From Dissophora ornata (Eukaryota > Mortierellomycota > Mortierellomycetes > Mortierellales > Mortierellaceae), in contig MU617001.1 in the NCBI GenBank assembly GCA_025201705.1, positions 4,609 to 27,534 of the forward strand: 22,926 nt of DNA, in the 5' to 3' direction. Position 1 is the first letter of the stretch, and each line of letters starts with the position of its first letter. The notes beneath the pieces are model-generated. The model had not been told where the DNA came from, did not search any database, and saw only the letters and a list, made by a program, of their open reading frames with translations. The position numbers and the translations under genes were made by a program. Positions 1 to 8,225 of the stretch are shown piece by piece.

Positions 1-33
1 AAAAAAAAAAAAAAGTATACCAGCATTTGAGAA

Positions 34-318
34 TTAAAAAGTGTGAGTGAAAAAGATTGAGTTCGGCAAATAAAAATTGATCAGCAATGTTTTACTATTA
101 CCTTCTACACCAGTTTGGTTGATAGCCAACACGTTCAAGGCAGCGATAACCAAGCCGAATATCGAGAAGACCGTTACCGTGAAAGACTTGAAATCCTTGT
201 TTAATTTAACATCCACAGCATTCTCAGGTTCTTTTTCACAGAAATGGACATGATAAATCTTTTTGACGGGTCGAGGAATACACTTGGAGAAACAGGAGAA
301 ACAAGAAAAGCAACCCAT
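34..318 (-). CDS. Small Cys-rich membrane protein, first exon (gene runs off the left edge)
   Basis: I do not recognise the family. The ATG at 318 opens a protein starting MGCFSCFSCFSKCIPRP: Gly2 plus a cluster of four Cys is the kind of N terminus that can be myristoylated and palmitoylated (inference). One hydrophobic segment lies at about residues 45-66 (TVTVFSIFGLVIAALNVLAI). The open frame runs to 34, but a good 5' splice site (GGTAATAG on the minus strand, GT at 101/100) follows residue 72, so the true exon is probably 102-318, phase 1, with further exons outside the window. The tail after that point would then be intron read-through. It is divergently arranged with the two-exon membrane protein gene at 1333-2237, which also has a Cys cluster before its first membrane span, so the two may be distant relatives; I could not establish this by alignment. 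Confidence 0.5.
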   Translation of the reverse strand: MGCFSCFSCFSKCIPRPVKKIYHVHFCEKEPENAVDVKLNKDFKSFTVTVFSIFGLVIAALNVLAINQTGVEGNSKTLLINFYLPNSIFFTHTF

Positions 319-619
319 GTTATTGAAGACAATCGTTTGTCGAGGCTGTCGATAGTGCTAGGAATTGTTGAGTGAAGTTTGACAATGGTATATTGGGAGG
401 CAATGGACTATTTATGTTCAAAAAAAAAAAGTCGCAATAGCGGAACTGAATCAAGACGGTGGTACATGTGTATGTTCATGTACTGTACAGGCATCGTGTT
501 TGCTGTTGCACCAATGGACACTGAACCTCCTGATTTTAGGCTGCATTGGTTTTCCGCGGACAAAAAATGCTTGTTGTACAACATGAGGTTGCATGTACAT
601 GTACTGTACTTAGTCAATC

Positions 620-697
620 TCTTGCATTGTTGGCGCAGCTCTCCTTTGTGATACCCCTTGCATTGTTGGCGCAGCTGTCCTCTGTGATACCCCTTGC
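620..697. repeat. 36-bp tandem duplication
   Basis: Two consecutive copies of a ~36-bp unit beginning TTGCATTGTTGGCGCAGCT and ending GTGATACCCC, differing at only a few bases (CTCTCCTTTG versus CTGTCCTCTG). It lies just downstream of the GTACATGTAC palindrome. Confidence 0.85.
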
Positions 698-734
698 ATC
701 GTACAGTACCTGCATATACAGTACTGCACGTACA

Positions 735-852
735 TCTTCAATTCTTACCGTCGGAAGGGTGTGCTTCGGCAGTCAAATGCCAAAGCTCGGAGAATTTGCA
801 TGCATAATGCATCATGATCTCTACAACGACGACAATTGCTGCTCTTTTCCAA
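735..852. repeat. ~115-bp direct repeat, copy A
   Basis: Starts CTTCAATTC, contains GTGCTTCGGCAGTCAAATGC and GAATTTGCATGCATAATGCA, ends GCTCTTTTCCA. The second copy lies at 906-1019, about 170 bp downstream. Confidence 0.85.
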
Positions 853-905
853 TTTTTTCTGCAGCATTACATCGTCTTTGTATGCATGCACATGTTCACG
901 TACTT

Positions 906-1019
906 CTTCAATTCGTACCGTCGGAGGGTGCGCTTCGGCAGTCAAATGCCAAAGCCCGCGGTGAATTTGCATGCATAATGCATCAAGATCTCTACAACTA
1001 CAATTGCAGCTCTTTTCCA
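906..1019. repeat. ~115-bp direct repeat, copy B
   Basis: Imperfect duplicate of 735-852 with small substitutions and a few single-base or short indels. The sequence before each copy is rich in TACGTAC/CATGTAC-like motifs, so the real unit may be nearer 170 bp. TGCATGCATAATGCAT is itself nearly palindromic. Confidence 0.85.
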
Positions 1020-1105
1020 TTATCGTCTTGAGTCGTTGTCATTCTTGTTGAACCATTACATTTTCAATTCAAAAATAAACCGGGACTTCACGGCGAGGAC
1101 TCAAG

Positions 1106-1113
1106 TATAAAAG
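1106..1113 (+). promoter_or_regulatory. TATA box of the two-exon membrane protein gene
   Basis: TATAAAAG about 220 bp upstream of the ATG at 1333. The intervening sequence is pyrimidine-rich like a fungal 5' leader. Position is consistent with a promoter; the transcription start was not determined. Confidence 0.5.
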
Positions 1114-1332
1114 TTTACTGCTTGTCAACGGGGATTCATGAAATTCTCTAATTCACAGTCGCCTCCAAACTGACACCTCTACTTCCTATAATTTCACCTA
1201 TCTTCCTCTTCCAGAAAACTCCTACGATACATCGGTCAATCGGTCAAGTCAATAGCAACTACCTTTGTCTGGCGACTTTCAAGAAAAGTATTTTGTTCCA
1301 CCACCTTAATTCTACACAACCACTACGAGACG

Positions 1333-2237
1333 ATGGCCAAGGATACCAAAAATTCTCCCACTATCCTTAATGGGTGTGGACTCTTATCAAAGAAACGAAG
1401 GAAAGCTGGGCACTACTACTTCTCGCCTAAAAAATGTATGAGCTGAGTAATTGAACAGTCAAATGCGTTTCCAAAGTTCAGTTCTTTCTTGATACTCATA
1501 CTTTTGCTCACCCTTTGTGATGTCTAGGCTTCTTTTCTCTATTCAAGTTCTTTTGTTGTTGTTGTTGCTGTTGTGGCCTGTGGGACTGCATAATGGGCTA
1601 TCTAATGAAAATGCATGGTCTTTTCGTGAAGGTCAACACGGTCATCATGATAATCTTCGCTTTATACTCCGACTGGTACAACGTACAAATTTTCCGCTCG
1701 TACCGTTTATCGCTCATGGAGCTCAACGAGACTACTGCAGAGAATCTTGGCAACTTCTTTTCACTTGTCTTCATTTCCGGTATTACGGTGGTCGTGGTCC
1801 TGACCAAACTATACACAAAGGGCAAACATGGACATGTTGGGAAAGATAACATAACAGTTCCATCGCCAACGCGAAGTAAATGGGATCCACGGGATCTTGG
1901 AGTACACGCCCACTATTTTCAGCACATTATGTTCGCCCGCGTCTTCTACATCCCTCACATATGTTATGCGCCTAACAACGAGCATAGTCAGGCTTCAAAT
2001 GGTTTCCTCCTGGTAACGACTTGCACGAATGCGGTTTTCAGTATACTGAAGGTTTTCCTTCACTCCTTCGGTCAGGATGAAGGCGTCTTCGTCCTCCGCT
2101 TGCTCCAGCTCATTTTCAGTCTTTTGAGTATGTTGTGGAACATGATCACCGTTGGCATAGATTTAGCGACCAGTGAAAGAAAAAAAAGACAACAACAAAA
2201 AGACCTAGAAAAAAGCAAAAACAACGCAACAGAATAG
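1333..2237 (+). CDS. Four-span membrane protein with poly-cysteine motif (two exons)
   Basis: Family not recognised. Exon 1 is 1333-1435, the intron 1436-1527 (GTATGA...TCTAG, 92 nt) and exon 2 1528-2237, giving 270 aa; splicing is phase 1 and opens directly into the long downstream frame. The ATG sits in a good context (AGACGATGG). N terminus: basic KKRRK at 20-24, then FFSLFKFF followed by seven consecutive Cys (44-50), a plausible palmitoylation site. Hydrophobic spans lie at roughly 67-82, 110-128, 192-214 and 221-246; the last ends in a Lys/Gln-rich tail (SERKKRQQQK). Without the intron the frame would begin at Met57 and lose the Cys run. The role is unknown; a small multispan membrane protein anchored near its N terminus is as far as the sequence goes. 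A possible diverged relative of its C-terminal half lies at 20527-20935. Confidence 0.65.
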
Positions 2238-2566
2238 TATCTTCCATTATTATTTTCACAGTCCAAAACTGCACACCAACAGTAAACACTCTAAATTTAC
2301 CTTTCTGAACCTTATTTTGTTGCGAAGATGTTTCAACAAAAACAAGGGAGACGTGCAACTGTAAAAGTTTAAAAGTTGCTTTTGTAAGTTTTCAGGGGTA
2401 ACTTTTTTTTTTTCAGGGTCGATTCTTAATTGGGAGCGTATTTTAGTGTTTAATACCCACCTGCAAAACTTCCCTTTTTGAAAGCCTTTTCCTAATTGCA
2501 AGATGCACTAATTCTTCAACTGCAAGGTCTTTTCGACAGAAGAATACACAAACGAATGTCGCATCC

Positions 2567-2618
2567 TCATCTTCCCCCATCTTCCCCCCATCTTCCCCCA
2601 TCTTCCCCCCATCTTCCC
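2567..2618. repeat. C-rich 12/13-bp tandem repeat
   Basis: About four copies of CATCTTCCCCC(C), alternating five and six C, so the real period is 25 bp. The minus strand carries four or more G runs of five to six with AAGAT spacers, fitting a G-quadruplex consensus. Confidence 0.9.
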
Positions 2619-3157
2619 TTCACAACACCATTCTCAACTGTTCTACCCTTTCTCTCTTTCATTCCTTCACCCATATCAAGCGATAACCTTCAGCACCACT
2701 CAGACCTTTTCCATCAAGAAATGAACCTGGTATGCCTCCATGTTGACGCGTCGTCGAATGACGACCAAGGGACCTGTGGAACTCTGACTGGCAGCAATGC
2801 CTTCGAGCCGACGCCTACCTATTAGGATTTTTTAGACATACCCACACGCTTGCAAGTTGCGTTGAAAGCCTTCTCTTGGGATTAAGCGACGATCTTCCCG
2901 CTGGATGCGACCCTGCGCTTGTTGAATGCTATTCCTCAGGCGTGTCTGTGGATGCTGACAACGAGAAGCGATTGTCACTTGCTTACGATGTGCAAAAGCT
3001 TTCGCTGGTCGATTATAGAGAGGAGTCGTAGGTTTACATGATTCTGTCATGGACCGACAGGCAGATTGGAAGGGGTAATAGACAAGGAACGGTGCCTCTT
3101 AAAGTGCCTCTACATCAAGAGTGCAGGACTGTAGAAGTCGTGAGTAATTCTAGGATT

Positions 3158-3183
3158 GGGGGGCAGGGGACAGGGGACAGGGG
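3158..3183 (+). other. G-quadruplex motif
   Basis: GGGGGG, then GGGG three times, separated by CA, ACA and ACA: four G runs of at least four with loops of two to three bases, matching the strict G4 consensus. Confidence 0.8.
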
Positions 3184-3220
3184 TCGGAGAGGAGCGGGTA
3201 GAAAAGCTGCTTTATTATGA

Positions 3221-3655
3221 TCTTGCCAGATCGGTTATTATACAGTATTATCGTGTGGCTTATCCTGTTGCAAGGACACGATCGAGCTCAGTCCCGTCAA
3301 GCAGCAACCTGTCGAGGAGTCGACCGTCGATCTTTCGATCTGGGAGCCGTCTGGGACTATGACCGATTCCGTGCCAGCCAGGTGGGACCCGCTGGCCGCC
3401 CAGTCTAGTAGAGTTCCAGCAATCCCGCTTCCAGTGCTGTCTTTTGCTCCAAACTCGGACCAACGGCAGCAATCTTGCGCTCGGATCGAGAAGGGTATGG
3501 AGGTAGGCGAGCTGTTCCTTCGCGGTCTGCACGCTCACAGCTTCGAGTGGCAGGCTGCTATGGCGCATGTCATCGCTCGGAGCAATGTTCGGCTGACGCA
3601 GGTTACCGATACCCATCTCGAAAGAGGGTTGCAAAGGACCTGGCTGAGACCCTGA
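3221..3655 (+). CDS. Putative exon or gene remnant, unknown product
   Basis: A 145-codon open stretch on the plus strand, more GC-rich than its flanks and with coding-like composition. It has no good start at its left end; the only plausible ATG is 3359 (98 aa). The protein contains a segment rich in Glu/Val/Ser (VEESTVDLSIWEPSG) and a C-terminal part ending THLERGLQRTWLRP; I recognise no domain. Open frames just after the stop (3656-3846) on the same strand suggest that a longer gene has decayed by frameshift. A polyadenylation-like AATAAA at 3921-3926 follows. It could be an exon, a degraded transposon gene or chance. Confidence 0.25.
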   Translation, partial: SCQIGYYTVLSCGLSCCKDTIELSPVKQQPVEESTVDLSIWEPSGTMTDSVPARWDPLAAQSSRVPAIPLPVLSFAPNSDQRQQSCARIEKGMEVGELFLRGLHAHSFEWQAAMAHVIARSNVRLTQVTDTHLERGLQRTWLRP

Positions 3656-3920
3656 GTGCCAGGGGAGACTGCCAGCTGCGATGCTGAGGTGCAGATCCGT
3701 TCGATGTCAAATCGCTTGAAGCGTCTGAAGCTGTATGATAGGGTCTCGCCAGTGCTCCATGAGCAGGATACGATGGCAACTGTGCCGTATGCTCTGCCCT
3801 GCCGCCCTCGTGCTGCTCTGGCCGATGGTAGTCGGTCATTATGGTAGGAGTCTGTAGGTGAGCATCGCGGTCTTAATAACGGAAAGCGTATGGTAACGGA
3901 GACGCAGTGGTGATTATGTC

Positions 3921-3926
3921 AATAAA
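3921..3926 (+). terminator. Polyadenylation-like signal AATAAA
   Basis: AATAAA about 75 bp after the last plus-strand open stretch of the putative remnant at 3221-3846. Weak on its own. Confidence 0.25.
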
Positions 3927-4316
3927 CAGAGCCTGTTACTTTCCAGCGTATTTCAACACTCTCTCTAACGATTGAAGCATAGCTGACTTGTCGAAGGTAG
4001 GAAAGAGCGAAACATGGGGATGTTCGAGAAACGCGGAACGGCTTTCTTTATCTCAACTCTACTAGATCCAGGTACTAAGCAAACAAGTATACGAATATAG
4101 TGAGCTGCAATTGCTCGACAAGTCGACTCAAGGAGTGCTTGATATCTTTTCACTCAATAACGTCTATTCTCTTCTGAGTTGATGCACTACAGTGACATGA
4201 ACCAAATGAGAGTGGTTTAACACGAAATGAGATTCCTTCAACTGGAATGTCGAATGGAATGGAGACAGAAAATGGGATGTTGTAGTTCGAGGAGCGGTAA
4301 TTACCATTCACTCGGC

Positions 4317-4490
4317 CAATCAAATTGTTTAATGCCATTATCAACCACGTTGGTCTCTCCCCACGATGGATTATAACAAGAACTGAATCAGATTGTGTAA
4401 TGCGATCATCAACCACGTTGATCTCTCGCCACAATAGATTATGAAAAATAAAACACGGATCAAGTTATGCGATGCACTAAATGGCAATAA
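4317..4490. repeat. ~67-bp imperfect tandem repeat
   Basis: Copy 1 (about 4317-4379) and copy 2 (about 4385-4448) share ATCAACCACGTTG, ATCTCTC/GTCTCTC, CCACRATRGATTAT and a preceding TTGTNTAATGC. A degenerate third start (GATCAAGTTATGCGATGCA...AATGGCAATAA) follows to about 4490. An open frame on the minus strand (4150-4434) crosses the repeat and is probably not a gene. Confidence 0.7.
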
Positions 4491-4605
4491 ATGCTCTGTC
4501 AAAAAAAAAAGGTTTACGTACTTGTCCTAATATATTTGGCCAACATGTTTTCACGAAAGATCTATGCCGCAAAGGGCTTGGTATTTTGCACTTAATGATA
4601 TGCCA

Positions 4606-5493
4606 TCAATGAAAGGCGCCGATAACCTCAGCCGTGCTCCTCACTTCAGCAAAGTCCCTCAGACTCTCGACATGCACACTGTGAACGGTCTGTGCATCGA
4701 CTCCAGCCTTCCCAAACGCCCTCGTGGCATCCCCGATGAGAATGATGCGCGCCATCTCGACCGCAAGCCCGTCCTCTCCCCGCTCATCCTCTGGCGCATC
4801 CTCCTGCGCCTCGACAAACACGCTCACTCCGTCAGTCCACCGCGCCGAGGCTGCTGCGTCGGCCATGTTGCCGTGTCCGCCCCATTTCCCCGTCAAAGCC
4901 AGATTCTGGGCTGTCCGAACAGCTGTGCTGACGGCGAGGTCCGTTGCCATGCCCGCAATGAGTAGAGTCTTGATGCCACGCTTTTTGAGAATCGACTCAA
5001 GCGGCGTGTTGATGAAGATGCTGTGCCCATGCGAAGTCATGATGATTTCGTCCGGGGGCGGCAGTGGAGCAGCATCCTTCTTGGGCTCCGCCGGCGCAGG
5101 ACGTGGTGTCTCGTCAAGAGTATAGACGAACTTTGGCCCTTCCGGACGCATTACCCTCGGCGCGGCGAATTCGAGAAAGTCAATGGCGCGCACCTGTTCC
5201 CCGTTTGCTCCGAACGGGCCAACTTTGCTGACATGCAGCGGGTGGTCAGTCCAGACGGGACGATACTGCACATGGATGATCAGTGGTCTCTGGTCCTCTG
5301 GCTTCTCTGCGCAGGCATCGCGGAAAGCTGCGATGAGCGCCGCGACGTTCTTCTCAAAGTCCGGGTTGGAGGCGCCAGTTCCCCAGGCGGCCACGTCGCG
5401 GAAACCGAGTTGGTTGTCGATGAGGAGCAGCGCCGTGGTGCTCATCGGCGGGACTGGCGCTATGATGTCACCGGTGACGGCATGACGCGACAT
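4606..5493 (-). CDS. Isochorismatase-like (cysteine hydrolase fold) protein, likely catalytically altered
   Basis: A 295-aa protein from ATG 5493 (alternative Met17 at 5445); the open frame continues upstream without homology, so I start at MSRHAV. Fold landmarks of the isochorismatase-like hydrolases are clear: strand one with the acidic residue (ALLLIDNQLGF, Asp26), a His/Val strand (LIIHVQYRP), the SxFxxTxL motif (SIFINTPLESILKKRG), the central strand and turn (LLIAGMATDLAVSTAVRTA) and C-terminal VHSVHVESL. The family usually has an Asp-Lys-Cys triad. Here the position four residues before the SxF serine, normally Lys, is Ser154, and the nucleophile position after Thr-Asp-Leu is Ala187, not Cys. 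Pro-rich (about 128-148) and acidic (about 230-242) insertions enlarge it beyond the usual ~200 aa. It is notably more GC-rich than the flanking DNA. Active-site loss is observed; a non-enzymatic role is inference. EntB/PhzD-type isochorismatases also lack the Cys, so activity is not excluded. Confidence 0.85.
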   Translation of the reverse strand: MSRHAVTGDIIAPVPPMSTTALLLIDNQLGFRDVAAWGTGASNPDFEKNVAALIAAFRDACAEKPEDQRPLIIHVQYRPVWTDHPLHVSKVGPFGANGEQVRAIDFLEFAAPRVMRPEGPKFVYTLDETPRPAPAEPKKDAAPLPPPDEIIMTSHGHSIFINTPLESILKKRGIKTLLIAGMATDLAVSTAVRTAQNLALTGKWGGHGNMADAAASARWTDGVSVFVEAQEDAPEDERGEDGLAVEMARIILIGDATRAFGKAGVDAQTVHSVHVESLRDFAEVRSTAEVIGAFH

Positions 5494-6077
5494 TGTGGTT
5501 CGATTGATGGAGTTGGGATGATGGAATGCAACACAAGGTGCGAAGCAGCACCCTACGGGAGCTCCAGCGCCCACATGGATGCACGTGATGCGTTCAACAG
5601 ACAATTCACACGCCTGCTCCTCGCAAGAACGAGAACGCAAACTCTTTTCTACACCTCCACATCTCGACACATTCCCAACGCCCTCACAATATCCTTCATG
5701 ACACTGGTCCCGTCTTTGACACCATTGCCATTGCCAATCGCACCACAACCGACAGGCCAAAAGCGTGGTCGCCCTCAAAAAACCTGCCCTCCACAGGTCC
5801 ATGGTGTCCATGGTACGCGTTTTTTTTAGACGACGAGTTTAGCTTCACCCTCCTCATTCGCATGGTCTTCCACTCCACCTGTTCGTCGCTGTTCTCGTCA
5901 ATGCCCTGCCCGCACCATTCACGCATCCATCCGCGCCAATCGACCTTGTTTTTTTTATCATCGACTCTTGTCCTCCCTCTTATTGATTGTATCCTCTCTC
6001 GCATTGCCTGTCTCGTGTCCATCTAAAAAGACGGTGCCGACATTGATGCTACTACTACTACTACTGAGCTGCTCGAC
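5494..6077. other. Intergenic region between divergent genes
   Basis: 5' flank of the isochorismatase-like gene (minus) and of the hypothetical plus-strand gene starting near 6078. It holds short T runs (5821-5827, 5948-5955) and an ACT-repeat (ACTACTACTACTACT) just before 6078. Open frames across it on either strand lack recognisable features. An upstream exon of the 6078 gene could lie here, since a CTAAAAAG acceptor-like site ends near 6031. Confidence 0.4.
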
Positions 6078-7307
6078 ATGATTCTGGACGCACCATCCGA
6101 GCAGGACGCAAGCTCGGAACGATCTGACGGATCCGACTCGGAGACAGAACTCGAGCCCGCCACACTCATCAACGCAAACTCACCACCGCCAGCGGAGGTA
6201 CAAAAAGCAAAGAAGCGAGAAAGGCTGCAAAAGGTACGTCCGTTACGTCAGGATCAACACTTCGGTCGATACGAGCGACAGCTTATGGATGTTATTGTTG
6301 TCTATGCCAAAGCTCTTGAAGACTGAGTATTGGATCGGCTGGTGGCGCCACCTGAACTTCTGACCATGTCGCTTGTTGAGGAGCAGGGGAGCGCAGAAGA
6401 GCTCAATGCTCGATCGGAAGAGAATCGGGTTCGTTCGCGGCAGCTCGAGTATGAGCATCAATCGCTTGCGGTAAACAGCAAGGACCAATACAAGATATAC
6501 TACCGTTTTTACATGGTAATGGTCACTGCAAACTCCATCTCTCCAAACCTGTGGGTCGATGCCTGTGGAGTCGATTCCTTGATACCTTGCCTATGGATCC
6601 GTGGTTCTGGCTTAATGCTCAATGCTCAATATTCAATGTTCAAAACGTTCCTAGAAGTTTTGCGACGACCACTATCAGCACGAAACATTGGCAGCAGCAG
6701 GCATACCGCGGTTAGCACCCATGCCTGTCCCTGTCATGCCGCCGCCGCCGCCGCCGCCGCTGTTCTCAACTACAGAAGCACTGGTATTGGCTCCTATGAC
6801 TCCAGCTGCTGCACTCGAAGCAAGAGCGATTGCTGGGCCGACAGATACTTTCAAGGTAAACCACCGATTATCGACCGTGAGTCAGGTCTGGTGTTAATAC
6901 CGTGCCTTTGAGTCATTTAAGGAATCCAGAGGTAGCCCTGAAGCCCATGTGCAGCTTCAAGCTTGTGCCCGAAAGCAACTAAACAACAGGAAGCGAATCG
7001 TCGAGGAGGTGGAGTTCCTAGTTACTCAAGAGCTGGAGGAGTCTCAGGGATGCCAGAGCCGTGAACTCGCACTCACAAATGCAATGGAAAGGTTGGATGG
7101 CGTGCGCGTACAGCACAAGTGGAGCATCAACCAATTGGTTAAGTACTGTCGCCAGCAGAGTGAAGGGAGGAAGGGTAAGGGAAAGGGTAAGGGAGTAAGG
7201 GTAAGGATAAGGCTAAGGATGATGCTGGCAGCGCTAGTGCTGGAGAGAATCTTGCTGGAGCAAGCAATGACGACGACGACGACGACGACGACGATGAGGA
7301 AGGATGA
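6078..7307 (+). CDS. Multi-exon hypothetical protein with proline tract, Lys/Gly tract and acidic tail (apparent frameshift)
   Basis: No family recognised. Proposed exons: 6078-6233; 6387-6515 (after GTACGT...GAGCAG, with a CTGAC branch-like site); 6655-6855 (after GTAATG...CCTAG); 6913-7307 (after GTAAAC...TTGAG). All three junctions are phase 0 and join charged, helix-prone sequence: RERLQK to GSAEELNARSEEN, YRFYM to KFCDDHYQHE, DTFK to SFKESRGSP. The protein is acidic and Ser-rich at the N terminus, has a Pro run (VMPPPPPPP) in exon 3, a coiled-coil-like segment in exon 4, then a KGKGKGKG tract. Within that GTAAGG-rich tract near 7190 the frame appears shifted: one frame ends in Arg/Met/Thr junk at 7320, while the shifted frame reads KDKAKDDAGSASAGENLAG followed by nine Asp, EEG and a stop at 7305-7307. 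A sequence error, a real frameshift or a small intron would all explain this. An AATAAA follows at 7316. Confidence 0.5.
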
Positions 7308-7315
7308 TTCCATGC

Positions 7316-7321
7316 AATAAA
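7316..7321 (+). terminator. Polyadenylation signal AATAAA
   Basis: AATAAA immediately after the end of the acidic-tail gene. The next bases (TTTTTTATTTC) also give a polyadenylation-like signal on the minus strand, as expected if a convergent minus-strand gene ended here. Confidence 0.5.
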
Positions 7322-7339
7322 ATCTTTTTTATTTCCTGT

Positions 7340-7638
7340 GTGCGGCTGTGTTTACTGTGTAGGGATGGATGAATGAGAAAACCGATGACTGACGATGGCG
7401 GTGACGATGATGAGGGGACGGCGCCGCCAGCAGGTGTGTGTACCAAATGGTTTTCCATGAGGTTTTGATATTCTCCATGGTGTTTGTTGTTTATCATGTC
7501 AGCCTGGCGCTTCGCGCTCGCGCTTCTGATATCAGCCATTGCGATTGGCTCTACCTTTATAATTTCAACAGAGAATACGGTCGCTGTAGCCTCTTTCTGG
7601 GGAGACAATTTCTTTTTTGCACCTTTTTGGCCCGCCAT
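7340..7638 (-). CDS. Possible small gene or first exon, unknown product
   Basis: The ATG at 7638 opens a frame beginning MAGQKGAKKKLSPQKEATAT, hydrophilic and coding-like for about 90 residues, then low-complexity Ser/Pro. The frame runs to 7234 antisense to the neighbouring gene, where it becomes an Arg run; the true end is therefore probably earlier, by splicing, and I set the left border at the minus-strand polyadenylation-like signal. A GT in AAAGGTAGAG after about 30 codons is a possible donor. It starts about 40 bp from the first 28S rRNA copy. Weak call; no domain seen. Confidence 0.25.
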
Positions 7639-7674
7639 GCAACTATTAATTTTTTTTTTATTATTGGTATTGAC

Positions 7675-7790
7675 AACTGGCTTGTGGCAGCCAAGCGTTC
7701 AAAGCGACGTTGCTTTTTAATACTTCAATGTCGGCTCTTCCTATCACACTGAAGCAGAATTCAGTAAGCGTGGATTGTTCACCCACTAAT

Positions 7791-7845
<55 letters not shown>

Positions 7846-8225
7846 ATGAAATGTTGTTGCAATAGTAATCGAACTTAGTACGAGAGGAACCGTTCATTCA
7901 GATAATTGGTATTTGGGCCTGCCTGAGCAAGCAATAGCCCGAAGCTATCATCCGTTGGATTATGACTGAACGCCTCTAAGTCAGAATCCGTGCTAGAACG
8001 CGACGATTACCGCCTTTTCCGATGTCTAGTTAAATACGAATAGACCTCCGGGTCCTGAATCATACTACGTGGGGTGGTCTTGTTGAGCAGAAAGGCTTAA
8101 TGAGACTCCTGCTAATGTTAATTTCAAAAATTGGAAGAGATAGATCCATTGCAGATGACTTTTAAGTAACGGTGTACTGTACGCAGTAGAGTAACCTTGT
8201 TGCTACGATCTGCTGAGGTTCAGCA
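7675..8225 (+). rRNA. 28S (LSU) rRNA 3'-terminal fragment, copy 1 (pseudogene)
   Basis: The run AACTGGCTTGTGGCAG through CTGCTGAGGTTCAGC corresponds to the last ~550 nt of eukaryotic LSU rRNA. Diagnostic stretches are present: AGCAGAATTCAGTAAGCG, CCCACTAATAGGGAACGTGA, the sarcin-ricin loop AGTACGAGAGGAACCG, AACGCCTCTAAGTCAGAATC and CTACGATCTGCTGAG. No LSU sequence precedes it; upstream is a T-rich stretch. It differs from the other two large copies at many positions, so it is not a functional rDNA unit. No other rRNA gene is visible next to it. Confidence 0.92.

Larger units (their letters stand above)
319..1105. other. Repeat-rich intergenic spacer between divergent membrane-protein genes
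   Basis: No convincing gene. It holds an A run at 421-430, several GTAC/ATGTAC-type short palindromes (a perfect 10-bp one, GTACATGTAC, at 595-604), a 36-bp tandem duplication and a pair of ~115-bp direct repeats (listed separately). Small open frames here lie inside the repeats and are probably fortuitous. Confidence 0.6.
2238..3220. other. Intergenic region with C-rich tandem repeat, no firm gene
   Basis: AT-rich 3' flank of the membrane protein gene, a T run at 2404-2414, then C-rich repeats. An open frame from ATG 2556 to 2825 (89 aa) reads through those repeats as a His/Pro/Ser-rich segment and has no recognisable domain; I do not call it as a gene. The other small frames on both strands are unremarkable. 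Confidence 0.5.

Noticed and set aside
1517..1849. Open frame starting with a signal-peptide-like Leu run (LLLLLLLL)
   Set aside because: The Leu run is the TTG repeat read out of frame; the spliced frame gives the poly-Cys motif and a continuous four-span protein.
4564..5829. Plus-strand open frames of 133 and 268 codons
   Set aside because: They lie opposite the isochorismatase-like gene and reflect its GC-rich codon use.
7165..7215. GGGTAAGG-rich tract, and CCCTCA repeats at about 13093, considered as telomeric DNA
   Set aside because: Too short and irregular, not at the window end, and the first lies inside coding sequence (KGKG).
7234..7339. Extension of the minus-strand frame from 7638 to 7234
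   Set aside because: This part is an Arg run, antisense to the Asp codons of the neighbouring gene; it looks like a shadow.
7438..7752. 104- and 78-codon plus-strand frames before 28S copy 1
   Set aside because: They run into the rRNA fragment, and their hydrophobic character is the antisense of the candidate minus-strand start at 7638.
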